Shown here in pieces: positions 39,141 to 51,805 of a DNA stretch of 64,000 nucleotides (the first letter of the stretch is position 1; every line of letters starts with the position of its first letter). Origin of the DNA: Isoetes taiwanensis (Eukaryota > Streptophyta > Lycopodiopsida > Isoetales > Isoetaceae). The DNA lies in NCBI GenBank assembly GCA_021234155.1, contig JAJEKV010000003.1, positions 7,256,413 to 7,320,412 on the forward strand, given 5' to 3'. The notes beneath the pieces are model-generated. The model ran no database searches. It saw nothing but the letters and a program-made list of their open reading frames with translations, and had not been told where the DNA came from. A program made the translations under genes and the position numbers.

Positions 39141-40499
39141 CCATGCCCCGTAAGAGCAAGTCCGACGGCCGAATCAGGCAGGATGTAAGCTCCCCAAACC
39201 ACCATAGGTGATGCAGTAACCGATGTAGGCGCAGTGTCGAGCATCTAAGATCGCAGCACCGCCGGACATGGGCATATCTTTGGGCACCACCGAGGGCATG
39301 GTGCTCATCCTCGACGGAAATAAGCATCTCCAGAAATACTGGTAGGAACCACAAGATGCTTGAGTAGATTTACGGGTTCTCTCCAAAAAACAAGATCGCA
39401 TGTCGGCTTTGTGGCACCCGACCGAAGTCTGCATCCAAAATGTGTTGCAAAATGAATCCATCACATCCTCATTTATCGAATCCGACATTTGCTTCCCCGA
39501 TCATTCCCCGCCAAAGATATAAAAATGAGATATGATTTGTCCAATTTATATACACACTTCATGCACACGACATGTCGATTTTCCCTTGCCGAAAGATCTC
39601 GCCAAGCGCTTGAGATCGCGAAAAATGTCTTTTCTCTGTTTCTAATCGACCGCCTTGATAAAATCGAAGCAATCATTAGCACTAAAAATGCTAAGAAAGA
39701 AGGATAGAACAAACGGAAAACGAAGATCTCGAATTCAGTGAAAGAAAAATGGACCTGAGAACCCTAAAGCAGGCCCTCTTTTCCACAAACCCTAAAATAA
39801 GAGAGCTCGATGCTTGCATGTGTTTTCTGGGGACTAAAAAATAGATGATTTTGCATGGAGAAATATTCAAAGCTAAACCATTGCAAAATCATAGATAATA
39901 TGGCATTCAATATGAGAATACAAAGCAGCACTCTAGATATACTGATTAGTATGCGCAGTATAAAAAAACTGTATAAAAACTGTATAACAAAAACTGTATA
40001 AAAAAAAAAAAAAAAAACCACCTGTTATAATGCTAGATATTCTTTGTGTATCTTTCAAGTAACTTCTAGAATTTCCTTTTGTTTACGCAGAGGTTCATGT
40101 CAGTTTTGACCCAAATCCATTTTAACACTTCTCGCCCCGCTTCCGAATCTAAGCATTTCCTTCTTTATATTTTGTGTTTTTCTCTATGGAGGAGTTTCAA
40201 CCTTGTTGCAGCACGTCCAGCAACTTGTTCAACTATGCCAACATGTTCCAGTGGGCAATAAAGAGCTTAGGGAATGAGTAGTTTCTCTTGAATTAACTTC
40301 TAGCTCTAGATTGATGCCATCAGAGCGTAAGATTAGCTTGCTCGAGAAATTTGACTAAGATTTAGTTCCAAGCTTCAGAGTAGTACGGCTTATAATTCAG
40401 CTCCATCCTCATAGATATACCCCATGGGTCACGAACAAGTTGGACAGGTTGGTTCTCTCCTCACAGGGCCAGCTATAAGTTGGTTAGCTCTATTGGCAG

Positions 40500-40675
40500 A
40501 GAGAATAGAATAGAATAGAATAGAATAGAATAGAATAGAATAGAATATGATTTTATCGTCCACGGAGTCCAACTGGCCTATGGGACCCAAGTACAAAGAG
40601 AGAGCAAAGCAGGTATTACTACCAGATTAAAACCCCTCGCCCCGGCGGTTTTTTGGGAAAACCTTAGTAGTAATA
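40500..40675 (-). mobile_element. Non-LTR element 3' end with (ATTCT)n tail
   Basis: The plus strand shows (AGAAT)n at about 40500-40547, then TTTTATCGTCCACGGAG, GGCCTATGGG, ATTACTACCAGATTAAAACCCC. This parallels 38951-39140 motif for motif, so on the minus strand it is a related element ending GTGGACGATAAAAT plus microsatellite. Confidence 0.55.
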
Positions 40676-41640
40676 AGGATGCCGACATATTGCACGATCA
40701 TATACATAATCACAAGTACATCCGAGGTTAATGTCGCATTGGGGGCATAACCGAAGTCCAAGGTGATCCATTACCTCCCGAGGTAATGATCCCAACAAGC
40801 CTGCCAGAGGCCGTAAGGTCGTGAGGCTCATGCAAGGCCCGATGGGGTACAACTAACCTGAGCATACCGAGCCCAGATATGCTCGTCACGGACAGCATGG
40901 AGGGCGGATTTTATCCTCAATGGCGCCTGGCTGACGATCGACAGACTCTCGCCCCACGCGACTCCCAATCCATCTCCCTGCCTCAATGGAGGTGGTGTGC
41001 ACCCGCGGAATGGAAGCACCGCCTCGCTTTTTCATGGGTAGATGGGGTGCGCAGGTAGTGGTGTGGGCCCCTCGTGAGCATGGGATTAACTCGCCTGCCG
41101 ATAATTTGCCACCTTGACATGTGACAGGGGCCTCCAAAGCTTGGCCATGAAGCAAGCATCCGGGCACCGCTTTCAAGGCAAATAAGCGTTCCTTCGGGTA
41201 TGCAATCGCCACATCTCGTGTGCGCGCGACATTCCATAGCGAACCACTGGCTTGCTTGTCTTTCCAACAGCTTTGAGTCGCCAAGGGCCCATCGCCATGC
41301 GCCAAAAGCAAGGTTGGGCAGTCGGGCTTCATCCATAGCCACCACCTTCGAAGTAAATAATGTGACATTCCAAATGCCCCTCTCAGAATGGAAGGAAGCC
41401 TGCCTCGGAGCAAGATCCGAGCATGGGACCGCGGATTTCACTCCCAGCGTCCGAGCCAAGAAGGCCTTCAGACCGCCTAGATCGCTCCAAGAGTTTTGAG
41501 TTGCAAGACTTTTGCCGGTTTCACGCCGAGTTTGAGACATACTTTGGGATAGGAATAGGGTCGGTTGCATACGAAAATATGAAAAATACGAAACATCTCC
41601 TTCCTTGCAAAATATGCATTTTATATGTAAGCATAATTTC
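40676..41640 (-). other. Open minus-strand stretch, possible coding end of the non-LTR element
   Basis: Two overlapping minus frames (to 41413 and 41642) have non-repetitive protein-like composition, for example ERGIWNVTLFTSKVVAMDEARL. I recognise no domain. Position directly upstream of the (ATTCT)n-tailed 3' end suggests a retroelement ORF. Confidence 0.35.
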
Positions 41641-43205
41641 ATTATATATGGATTTTCCTAAGTCCATATGCCTCCCAAATGGACCAAGTTTTATAATATA
41701 GGGTTTTATTTGTTAGAATAACGCAAAAATTTTGGGAAACGGAAGATAGGTGAGTTGGCAGTCCTTGTATCGATAAGGCTTGCCATAGAAGGGCCATCAA
41801 AGTTTGTGTCTCGCCAAAAGCCAAGAGAATTGGTTTCACACAAAGAGTTCGAGATTCGCGAAATCAAGATAGTGTAGATTCGAGGGGGACAAATGAATGA
41901 TTCAACTAGGTGTGCGCCGATGGTTTCAACAATGAGCCGCAATGCGCCCCATATCCGCGAAGCTTCAGTTGATGTGCGTAACGGGGATAAACCAAGATGG
42001 AACAGAAGAAATGAGAAACCAACTGAGGAAGCTCCTCCGTAGGGGAGAGTTGATGAAGGATGGCGATGAGCCTGATCACCTCAGCAGGTGGAGTTGGAAG
42101 GTCTGCCCGATTTCATTGAAACGCCATATATACAGGCGTAAGCTCAAGAGGTCACTGAACCGGAGGATGTTTGGCTGCATAACAAGTTTCTTTTACGTTA
42201 TTTAAGAAGCTTTACAAGAAGGAAAAGAGCGAAGCGCGGTGGTTTTGGTAACCAAGCTCATCCCGGAAAGTACTCCCATTCGATGCGCGCAGAATTGATG
42301 ATCGGTGGATCTCAGATAGCCGATAAGGCATAACAGAAGTTCGAACTGGGGATCTAATTAAGGTGGAACTGGCATTGATCAAACCTCCATGTATAATCTT
42401 ATATTATAATGTTGTGTAATGGACCACGCCCTAGATCCGATGGCCAAGATTCAATTGAAAATTTGACGGTCCGATAGCCTTTTTCTTCTTGCTCTAGCAA
42501 TTTAGGGGAGCAGCCAAGATCCGCGAACACGCATTTAGGGGTTCTTCAGCTATGCGGCGTAGCATGCCAAGGTCTGCAAAGCTCCTGTGATCACACTTCC
42601 GCTTCTTCAAGTTCTGGGCCCACAAAGTTTCGAATGGAGCTTGGGATGGCACACTCTTGATGATTCATATCCGAATGTACATGGGTCAAAGATCCTGTAT
42701 TGCTCAGTCAGCATTAAGGTAATTATTTGTACTTTGTAGTTCTTTATCCGTTCTATAAAAAACCCTGCTACAACAGAAAAGCCGCAAGAAGAATCAATTA
42801 CCTGCTCTAGATATTATTTCTACTGGATTCCGTAAATGTTTTTTCTTTATGGAGTTTTTATTGATTGCAAATTGCATTTTTGTTTGCCCCGTCAAGGCTC
42901 CAAAGCAGTTAATTATTACGTGTTGTCCAAAGGCTCCACCATATCTAAGCCTCAGAATCGACCAAGCTTTGAGATGGCTTTCTAATTTTGAAAAATTCCA
43001 AATATTTTCAAAAGAAGTTAAGTAACTGGCTTAATTTCGAATTTATGGAAGACAAGACATGCTAGCTTTTAGCCTTTGATAATAATCCCGAAGCTTTTAA
43101 CTGGAAAGCATTAGCTCAGAGCCATGTCATACACTAGATCTGAACTAGATGCAAGAAGAAAGATGTTATTATGCAACTTCTGTTGATGCGCTCATGCAAA
43201 TAAAT
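41641..43205. other. No supported gene
   Basis: Short frames only (for example 41942-42205 plus); nothing recognised. Confidence 0.4.
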
Positions 43206-44470
43206 AGAAGCAAAGATCAAATAGGTATCCTTTACTGCAAAGTACTCAAGTGCATTGTAATGTAACTGCTTTTTGCAATTTATGTTTTAATCTTGCATGT
43301 TTCAACCGACACACATTTTGAAACAGGACGGGTGGAGATTTGCTTGCTTTCTATTCTCTTTATATTGCAAATGCCGATTTGCCGGTAGGTTTGTACACCG
43401 CCGCAGTGGATCAAAGCTTATAAGTGCCGAGATCTTTGTGCAAATATACCCCAAGTTTACGGATTGTATTTGGAGTGTTGTTTAACTTATAAAACACCCC
43501 TTCAATTTGTGGAGTTTAGTTACTTAGAGCTCGCTTTTCTTATAACCGCTTGAGAGTGAGAAGCAAGATCAAAATAGGTAACTCTTACTTGCAACGCATC
43601 TAAGTGCATTGTGATGTAATCTCGCTTTTGCAATTTATGTTGTAATCTTGCATGTTTCAACCGGACACATTTTGAAACAGGACGGTGGAGATTTGCTTGC
43701 TTATTCTCTTATATTGCAAATGCCGACTGATGAAGGTAGGTTTTTGGACACCGCCGCCAGGATCAGCTTTATAAGTACCGTGATCTTTTGTGCAAATATA
43801 CCCCAAACCTATCTTGTATTTGAGTATTGGGCCGATAAAAACACCCCTTCAATTTGTGAGTTTAGTTACTTAGAGCTCAGCTTTTCTATAACCGCTGAGA
43901 GGAGAAGCAAGATCAAAATAGGTATCTCTTTTACTTGCAAAGTACTCAAGTGCATTGTGATGTAATCGGAGGAGTGCAATTTATGTTGTGGATCTTGCAT
44001 GTTTTAACCGACACATTTTGGAAACAGAAAGGGTGGAGATTTTGTTTGCTTTCTATTCTCTTATATTGCAAATGCCGACCGGGGAGGGTTTGCAACCCGA
44101 ATCGCCGCAGGAGGAATCGCTTATAAGTGCCGCATCTTTGTGCAAATATACCCCAAAAAGGGCTGGATTGTATATGGAGGTTGCTGCACTTATAAAACAC
44201 CCCTTCAATTTGTGGAGCTTAGTTACTTAGAGCTCCGAGAAAGGGATAACCGCTGGAGAGTGAGAAGCAAGATCAAAATAGGTATCTCTTAAAGGCAAAG
44301 TACTTAAGTGCATTGTAATGTAATCCCGCTTTTTGCACTTAGTTGTAAGATCTTGCATGTTCTTAACCTAACACATTTGAAACAGATCGGTGGAGATTTG
44401 AGAACAAGCTTTCTATTCTTTTTTTTGCAAATGCCAGATGTTAGCTGGTGTGTTTACATTCAAACTATGA
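43206..44470 (+). repeat. Tandem array of about 350 bp units
   Basis: Units start at the motif AGAAGCAAGATCAAAATAGG at about 43206, 43559, 43903 and 44263, giving periods of 353, 344 and 360 bp and about 3.6 copies. Each holds CAAGTGCATTGTAATGTAAT, TCTTGCATGTTTCAACCG, a GTGGAGATTTG block, TTATATTGCAAATGCCG, GTGCAAATATACCCCAA and AAAACACCCCTTCAATTTGT. The short frames within units are not conserved as proteins, so this looks like a satellite-like or duplicated non-coding unit. Confidence 0.85.
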
Positions 44471-45889
44471 TCACTTTTATTTGGTTTGCTAGCTAGGGTT
44501 TACTTATAGTCCTTGAAGATCAAGTTTGGTTCATATGGTCAAGTTTTGCCACGGAGCAAAGAAAAGGGTTATTGGAGTCAAGTAATTTTAGCAAAAAGAA
44601 AATTTATATGGTTAGAAACCGCTTAATGATTAAGAAAGAGACTTGGGTTTAAGAATGGTCTTCAAAGCTTCATACTCTTATAAGGGGAATTTATCCCCTG
44701 GAGTGGAGTAAAAGTAAATTAAGAGGGTCACCATCGAAACACTTATGACTCCATAGTTGATGGAAAGGAAAAATGCCTCCTACAATGGGCACAATATGAG
44801 AGCTTATCCGATGCCAATAGTTCTGGGGGGGATAGTTGACGATCATAATACACCTTCAATGGGCAATAATGAGCTTTATTTGATGCTCCATTTTACAAAG
44901 ATATTTCTCAGAAAAGGAAAAGGCATGCTGTTTTTGTTGCATCAAAAAATCAAGACATAGGTAAAATGTTCTAGCTGAGAAGAATGGAGGAATGAAGCAA
45001 ACATAGGCTAGGTTGTTTTGTAGATCCTTATCTAGATAGGTCATGCTACTAATAGATAGGTCATGCTTTTTATACGATATATGTTGCACTCTTTTGTACA
45101 TTGCTAATTGTATTATATCTCAAGACACACATACATTCCTGAAAGTTCAAGGTTGTTTACATTCAAAACTATGACTACCCAATATCTCGACCATAGTAAT
45201 AGTAAAGAAGTAGAGACTTTTATTCTCAAAATCATCACTAACCATAGTTGTTAGGGCAATGTTGAAAAGGGCGTGGGGTACTTAGAATGCCTTCAACTTG
45301 CCAATATAAATAAATAAGTTATTAAAAAAAACTCATGCCCAAAAACGCCAGACAAGTTTGCTAGAAAATAGTGTAGGAGGTTTTTTCAAAATGTACACAA
45401 GAGGGATATTTGTTATCTTGTAATAATGCTAATGCCATTAAGATCCTTCGAGAGTCGGGCTCTGCGCATAAGAGAGATATTTGTTGTCTTCAAGAGTAAT
45501 GCTAATGCCATTAAGATCCTAATCAACATTCACAAAAACTCATGGCAATGCGATTATTCGATTATTTCTATTTCAGATTTCGATTATTCGATCCTTTGCA
45601 AAATTGATAGACTCTACCGCTTAAACTTGGGCCACCGCCTTCAATGATGAAGCAGTAAAATTTAGGATACAACGAAAATGAGTTGCAATTTTAAATAAGA
45701 ACATAGGTACAATGAATACCATATACAACAAACCTATCTTTATATTATAAAAATATAGCGGTGTCTTCCATGGAGACCCAGGATCAAACTGTTGAGGATT
45801 TGATCGACCAACTGAAAGATGATTATATGCGCCACTTCAACCAAAATTTCATCTTGACTATTGTTTCAATAAGATTCACTTAATCCAAC
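44471..45889. other. No supported gene; local direct repeat
   Basis: AT-rich. A roughly 70 bp tandem duplication carries TAATGCTAATGCCATTAAGA at about 45422 and 45497. Confidence 0.45.
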
Positions 45890-46976
45890 AAAGGAAGGGG
45901 TGAAAGGGGAAAGGAAATGAAAAGAGGGAAAATGAGAAAAAAAGGTGAAAAGGAGGGAAAAGGGGAAAGGGGAAAAGGAAAAAAGGAAAGGAGAAAGGAA
46001 AAGGGAAAATAAGAAAGTAAGAAATGAAAAATAGAAAAGGAAAAGACGAAAATAGAAAAAGGAAAGGAAAGGAGAAAAGAAGGAAAAAGGGAAAGGGAAA
46101 ATAAAAAGGGAAGGCAAAAGGGGGTCAAGAAAAGAAAAAGAAAGGCAAAAGGGGCAAAGAAAAGGGAAGGAAAAAAGTGGAGAAACGAAAAGAGAAAAGG
46201 GCATAGAAAAGGGTGGAAGGGAAAGAGAAAAATGAAAAGGGTGGAGAGGGTGGAAAATTGAAGGGAAAAAGGGAAGAGAGAAAGGGTTGGGAGAGGATGA
46301 AAGGTAAAGGAAAAGGCCACTCCGCTAAGAGAAACTAAGGAAAGGAAGGAAGGGAGAAAGGGAAAAAGGATAAAAAGGAAAAAGGCCAGGGAGGTGGAAA
46401 ATGGAAGGGAAAAGCTAAGAGAGAAAGGTTGGAAGAGGAGGAAAAGGAAAGGAAAAGGCCATCGAAAAGGGAAAGGAAGGGGAAAGAGAGAAACTAAGGA
46501 AAGGAAGGAAGGGGAGAAAGGGAAAATAAAGGAAAAAGGAAAGGTGAAAAGAGGGAATAAAAAAAAAAAAGGGAAAATCGTGGAGGGAAAATGGAAAAGA
46601 GAGAGGAAAAGGGAAAGGAAATGGAAAAAAGGGAAGCATGGGAATGGGCAAAGGAAAAGGGAAAAGAGAAAATGTAAGAGTGAAACGAAAATAGAAAGGA
46701 GGGGAACTAAAAAGAGAAAAAAGAAAAGGAAAACACTAACAATGGAAAAGAGAAAAGGGAAAAAAGGAAAAAGTAAAGGGCAAATAGAAATAATGGCGGG
46801 AAGAAGGAAAATAGAAAAGGGAAAACAAAAGGCAAAAAGGAAAAGGAAAAATAGGAAGAAAATGCATAGTGGAAAAGGTAAATGGGGAAAAATAGAAAAG
46901 AAAAAGACAGTAAAGAGAGAAAAAAGAAAGAAAAGGGAAGTTAGAAAAAAGGCAAAGGGAAAAGGGAAAAGTTAGG
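45890..46976 (+). repeat. Homopurine (A/G) tract of about 1.1 kb
   Basis: The plus strand is almost only A and G in GGAAAAGG-like words, with a few short breaks (for example near 46317 and 46458). Long frames on both strands here (Lys/Arg/Glu-rich or Phe/Ser/Pro-rich) are by-products of composition. Confidence 0.9.
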
Positions 46977-47389
46977 GGAACTTTTGGGAAAGAACCGAAA
47001 TGCAGCTTGAATGTTCTTAATAATTGTGCAATCTTTAAAATGTGAATTCATTTACCAATTGCTCCAAAGTATCATTTATAGCCTTTAACTATGCTCAAAG
47101 AATGTCGGCCCCATTTAGTTTAATAATAATAATCTATTAATATATTTTCGTGGATAAACAAGGGAAATTATACCAAATATATTTTTAGCAAAAGCAAAAT
47201 GGATTCCATATATTCAATGTCTGGTATTAAACATAAAGGTAGTTGAGTACTTAGAAACTGCATCTTAAAAATCCGTATGCAAAGATTTTTAAAGGTTTTT
47301 AAAAAAATATAAAAACCTTAGAATACAAATTTTATAGAAATTACAATATAGCCATTACAATATGAAATTTAAACCGTGAAGTTTCCTAC
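46977..47389. other. No supported gene
   Basis: AT-rich flank between the purine tract and the telomere-like tract; no frame of note. Confidence 0.4.
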
Positions 47390-47585
47390 AATTCTAACCC
47401 TAAACCTAAATTCTAAACCTCAGAATCCTAAATTTTCAACATTCTAACCCTAAAACCTAAGTGTACAAAGCAATGTAAGCCCAAACATTCTAACCCTAAA
47501 TTTAAACATTCTAACCCTAAACCTAAACATTCTAAACCCCAAAAAACCTTTAATTCTAAAACATTCAAATCCTAAACCTGAATGT
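47390..47585. repeat. Degenerate telomere-like CCCTAAA tract
   Basis: Repeated TTCTAACCCTAAACCTAAA-like words (CCCTAAA, CCTAAAC, ACATTCTAACCCTAAA), about ten imperfect copies. It resembles the plant telomere repeat but is interspersed with ATTCTAA, so it is an interstitial or simple-repeat relic. Confidence 0.6.
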
Positions 47586-47924
47586 AAAAGTACAAAAAAT
47601 TAGGCAAATTTTTTTTATTTTATTTTTTTGGCTATCCCATTCCATAAAAATCTTTTAGTATGTAATGATTTTATAGAAGATTTTTATGAATAAAAACGGG
47701 TTTTTAACCACCTCAACATGAATCAAGACTATTAAAAAATTACAATCCAAGACGCTCATCCAATACAATATGCCAACGTAATCAAAAGAATCTACTAAAC
47801 AAAATACAAATCCTAACATCAATCATAAATACCGGTGGACGCCCCCGAAATATATTTGCTACCGGCCACACTCTGCTAGAAATCCCCGGCCCCGGCCCAC
47901 AACTCCATTTGTGCTTCTGCCTAC

Positions 47925-48345
47925 CCCGTGACTCGAGATGGCTCTTAGTGCGGGAGGGGACACGGGGTGTCTTGGCGCCTCCTTCCCCATGGGCTCCTAT
48001 AACAGCGGAAGCAAAACAAGGTCGAACTAGCAACAACAATACATCATACTACCTCAAGGGTAAATTTATCCACATATCCATAGGTGCAAAGAACATAATC
48101 ATATTATAAAACATGAGAGCTCCTACCCATGGCCCAATTACATAAGGAGGTAGGACTGACCGATAGGCCTCAAGATAGAGCGGCATCGAGTCATAACACA
48201 ATGGCTTAGGGCTAGCATAAGATGAAATGGCTAGGGGTTGACCAATCCATCCGCCTCCCTGCATACTTTGCGTATGGCTAATCGTGCTCGCATGACTTTA
48301 GCTTCCGGATAACGCACGCAATCCCATGGCATCACCCATCGACTA
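47925..48345 (-). repeat. Dispersed LTR-like repeat, copy 2 (inverted)
   Basis: Reverse complement of 4384-4790 along its length, with differences often at CAG/CTG positions. Confidence 0.65.
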
Positions 48346-49380
48346 CTAACCATCATCCAATTAAATTGGGATTATGTCAACTCCAAAAATCACGCCTAAC
48401 CTCGCTATTGTTCTAGGGGTTTTTGTTTTTTTAATCTTTTTTGGACTTCAAAAAATAAACATAAGGCTGCGATTCACGCAGGACTTTTCATATGAATTGA
48501 AATATGTAAAATGAAGAGCAAGTTGCTAACATAGATGAGACAAATATTTTTGCTCAATAGATGATAATATTAGGTTTGATAACAAATTGCATTATTTAAG
48601 AGGGCAATTCCTGCACTTAAATTATCGATACATGGCACAAATATCATATAAAATATCATATATTCCAACAAAAACATTATGATCAATCCATGTTTTTCCA
48701 ACGATTAACAAGGTGTGGTTCCATGTCGCCTCGTTTCTATCGGGGCCTCCGGGTACTAATCTAACACTTCACCCAATCGGCTATCCCCATAGCCAAATTA
48801 TGCTAATAGACACAAAAACTTCACCGAAAAATCATCTCCGGTCCCAAAGTTTTTTTGATCGTAGTGATGGTGGATTCAGTACTGCGGTTTGATTGTAGAA
48901 GCATTTGAGAGCATCATCATCCACTATGATTATATCATCCCTTATTCTCGATACCAAGTTCGGCCCATCATGTTAATACTCAAGTGTTTGATGAAGATAG
49001 GCTTGCCTCGCTGATCCTTGGGATTAAAGTGAACTTCACACATTTGTTCTCGATCCCAAAGGGTCAACCAAATTTCACGATTTCCCCTGCCTCCAAAGTA
49101 TCCTTTGATGTTCTTAGTTCCATGGATGACCAAATACCAACTCAAATAACCCGTGAATGCCTCGCCTACATCTCTTCAAGTGCGTCCGCGGATAGATCCA
49201 CTTGGTGTTTGATTCTACCGGTGTCTCATGAAACCGCTCTTCTTAGCCACTTTATTTTTCTGAAAAGTTGCAAAGGACTCCGCTTAGGCCGAACAATTAC
49301 AACCTTCTTAGAAACGCAATGGAAGCCGGAACATCAAACATGTATCCGTCAGCAAGAGATACTATAACACAAACAATACA

Positions 49381-49520
49381 AACGCCAAGCGTGATTTGAA
49401 TAGTCATAACCAAATCAGCGCCGGGCGGATTTAGTTTGACAACGTAAAATAATCAAACGCCAAGGACATTTAATTCAAAGGTAATACAAATTAAATCACC
49501 GCTATGGGCGTTTATTTTGC
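49381..49520. repeat. Cluster of GC-rich palindromic motif, part 1
   Basis: Three to four spaced copies of an ACGCC-(A)GGCGT-like core (AACGCCAAGCGTGATTTGAA, CAGCGCCGGGCGGATTT, AACGCCAAGGACATTT, CACCGCTATGGGCGTTT) set in A/T-rich spacers of about 30-50 bp. Confidence 0.5.
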
Positions 49521-51540
49521 TCAAGAAGGCCATACCTATCATCTTCGGCCATTGCCGCCATCTGCCACTTCCTCCCCACCCTTAATCTTCGCTTCTTTCC
49601 GATCAAGTAGAATTGTTATTTTCATTAGTTCACTGCTAGCCCTTCACAACTCCATATTATTTTACTATTGATTTGGCAAACTCAGAATCACTAGACGCTT
49701 TCGTTGTCTTCATTTTCGCTTCCCCACAATTATTTCATTGTTAACTGAATCTACTCTATCGTTGCTTTTGCATCACCCAAGTAATGTGGGCATGATATTC
49801 CCTAAGTTCGGCCGCCATCACAAAGACTTCGAAAGCAACCACTTTAGCAAATTTATTTGTTCATTAATGCCCTTATCAGCCGCATTACTAGTTCCTCTCA
49901 GAGCAATGCCCACTTTCGAATTGGACAAGCTCACGATTCTTTTGATTGCCGATGATTTCAAGTTGCCATAAGGGCCTTTTAGGAGACTTGGCAAGCATGC
50001 ATGAGGAATGGTTCAAGAAAGTCTTGGCCCCGCCTTATCATCCTCACAAAGCGCTGACATCTTCTTTGTAATCCATAAGAGCCTCCTCGGGCAATATAAC
50101 TCCAACATGAAGTCCGCTGTGTTGTATCAATTGAGTAAAATGCAATGAGGTAAGGTACCATGTATCGGAAACCCATTTTTATTTAAGGGCCCTTCTCCTT
50201 AGTTTGTAGCTCGTGATTTGATTTCCCCTCTAATTTAGGAGGGGGGTCCCGATCCTTATCCCCTTCTCGACTATCCCGTTTCGACCGATCCGATCCGCAT
50301 GAAAGAATATAGTTCTTAAGTCCGGATCATCTAGAAGAAAATATTCTACGTAATCGCTATTGTCACCCTTTGGCCTTAAAGCAATATCATATTCCTCCCG
50401 ACAAAGATGGATATCATAATAAAAGATCACATGTGCTATCTTCCGCTCGTCACAGCCTCATTATCCTTAACATCATATATTGTGCATCCCTCCCTAATAA
50501 CTTTGAGGCACTCCATCATGAGCAGCCAGGAGGTGCATGCATGTGACTCACCAAAGGACAAACGATGACAATAGAAGGACCTCTCAGTTGTCAATCCTAT
50601 ACAAATTGCAAAGAAGCTAATAGAGTCTTTTCCGTTCATGCCCATATCTCTCTCCCACCCCGCCCAACACAAAGAGTGATATTTTAAGGCCGGTGGTTGA
50701 ATCTGCAAGAGACCTTTTGTACCCAATGGAGACTAATAATCGGATGTTGTCGCTTTCTCCTCCAAGAATCTTCTTCACAAGGGCCACTTTTTCTCTCAAC
50801 TCAGCCGCACCTTAGGGGTAGAGTCTCCTTATGTTTTGTATTTTTTAGCCTTCCAATTTTTAGGAAGTCCTTTGACCAGAATATAAACTTTGATGTCACT
50901 ACATCTGAATTTTGCATTTGTCCAGCAATCCAATTTCAGATAATGCCAATATCCCCGATAGCCTTTAGAATCCCCAAATTACAAATGACTTCATTGTACG
51001 CATATCCTTTACATGATCAGCAAAGACTCAACGAAGGACATCCTATCCTTGGTGAAAGCAACTTTCAGATAAGACTTCTTAAGCACCGGTTCAAAACCCA
51101 AATGGTCTCAATGGCTGCTCAGCTCCCCCCGAGTCTTTTCTCATCTCTCACTACATTCAAGTCAAAGATGCTTACATCAGGAGGTACCCTACCTAGTATC
51201 CGCGCCTTTGTGCATAAGCCGCCCTGTATTCATTCCACTTTGAGCCATACCGCTTCCTACAAAACACAATCTTATACTTGAAGTCTCATGGGTCTTGACT
51301 GCCGATGAGCTTTTCGTATGATCTCGCAAATGTCATCACCACCTTTTTTCTTTTGATTTTCTTGCGCTTCTTCTTCTCCTCAGATAATTGCTCATGATGG
51401 GTAGTCCGCTTCCAAAGCAATTTTGAATGCTCAGATTTTGACCCACTGGCTCGCGGGCAATGGCACATATTCCACCCATCGCGATCGGGCGGTGGCGCAG
51501 CTTGTTCAACGTGATGGACCGCAATAGTACGCATATTGAA

Positions 51541-51805
51541 TCAAGATTACAGAATAGAAACACGCCGCATGCGGATTTGAATAGAATTGATGAAGAGAAA
51601 ATCACGCCGGGCGCGAAATGAATAAAGTTACATTGTATTTCACGCCAGTGCAGTTAATCAAATTACTGACGCCAGGCGTGGTTAGTTCATTGATGCCAGC
51701 GGTTTTCAAATCAATTGCTGACTTGAAACACGCCTCGCGGAATTCGACATTTCAAAACACGCCGCGCGAATTGGTCGGATGGAAGCACGTCAAGCGTGAA
51801 TACAA
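51541..51805. repeat. Cluster of GC-rich palindromic motif, part 2
   Basis: About eight copies of the same core at 30-40 bp spacing (CACGCCGCATGCGG, CACGCCGGGCGCG, CACGCCAGTGCAG, GACGCCAGGCGTGG, CACGCCTCGCGG, CACGCCGCGCG, CACGTCAAGCGTG). The least altered copy, ACGCCAGGCGT, is nearly self-complementary. Further copies are near 52980 and 53020. Confidence 0.6.

Noticed and set aside
46394-46975. 193-codon Lys/Arg/Glu-rich frame and opposing Phe/Pro/Ser-rich frames
   Set aside because: They exist only because the tract is almost pure A/G; no stops can form in some frames and composition is fully repetitive.
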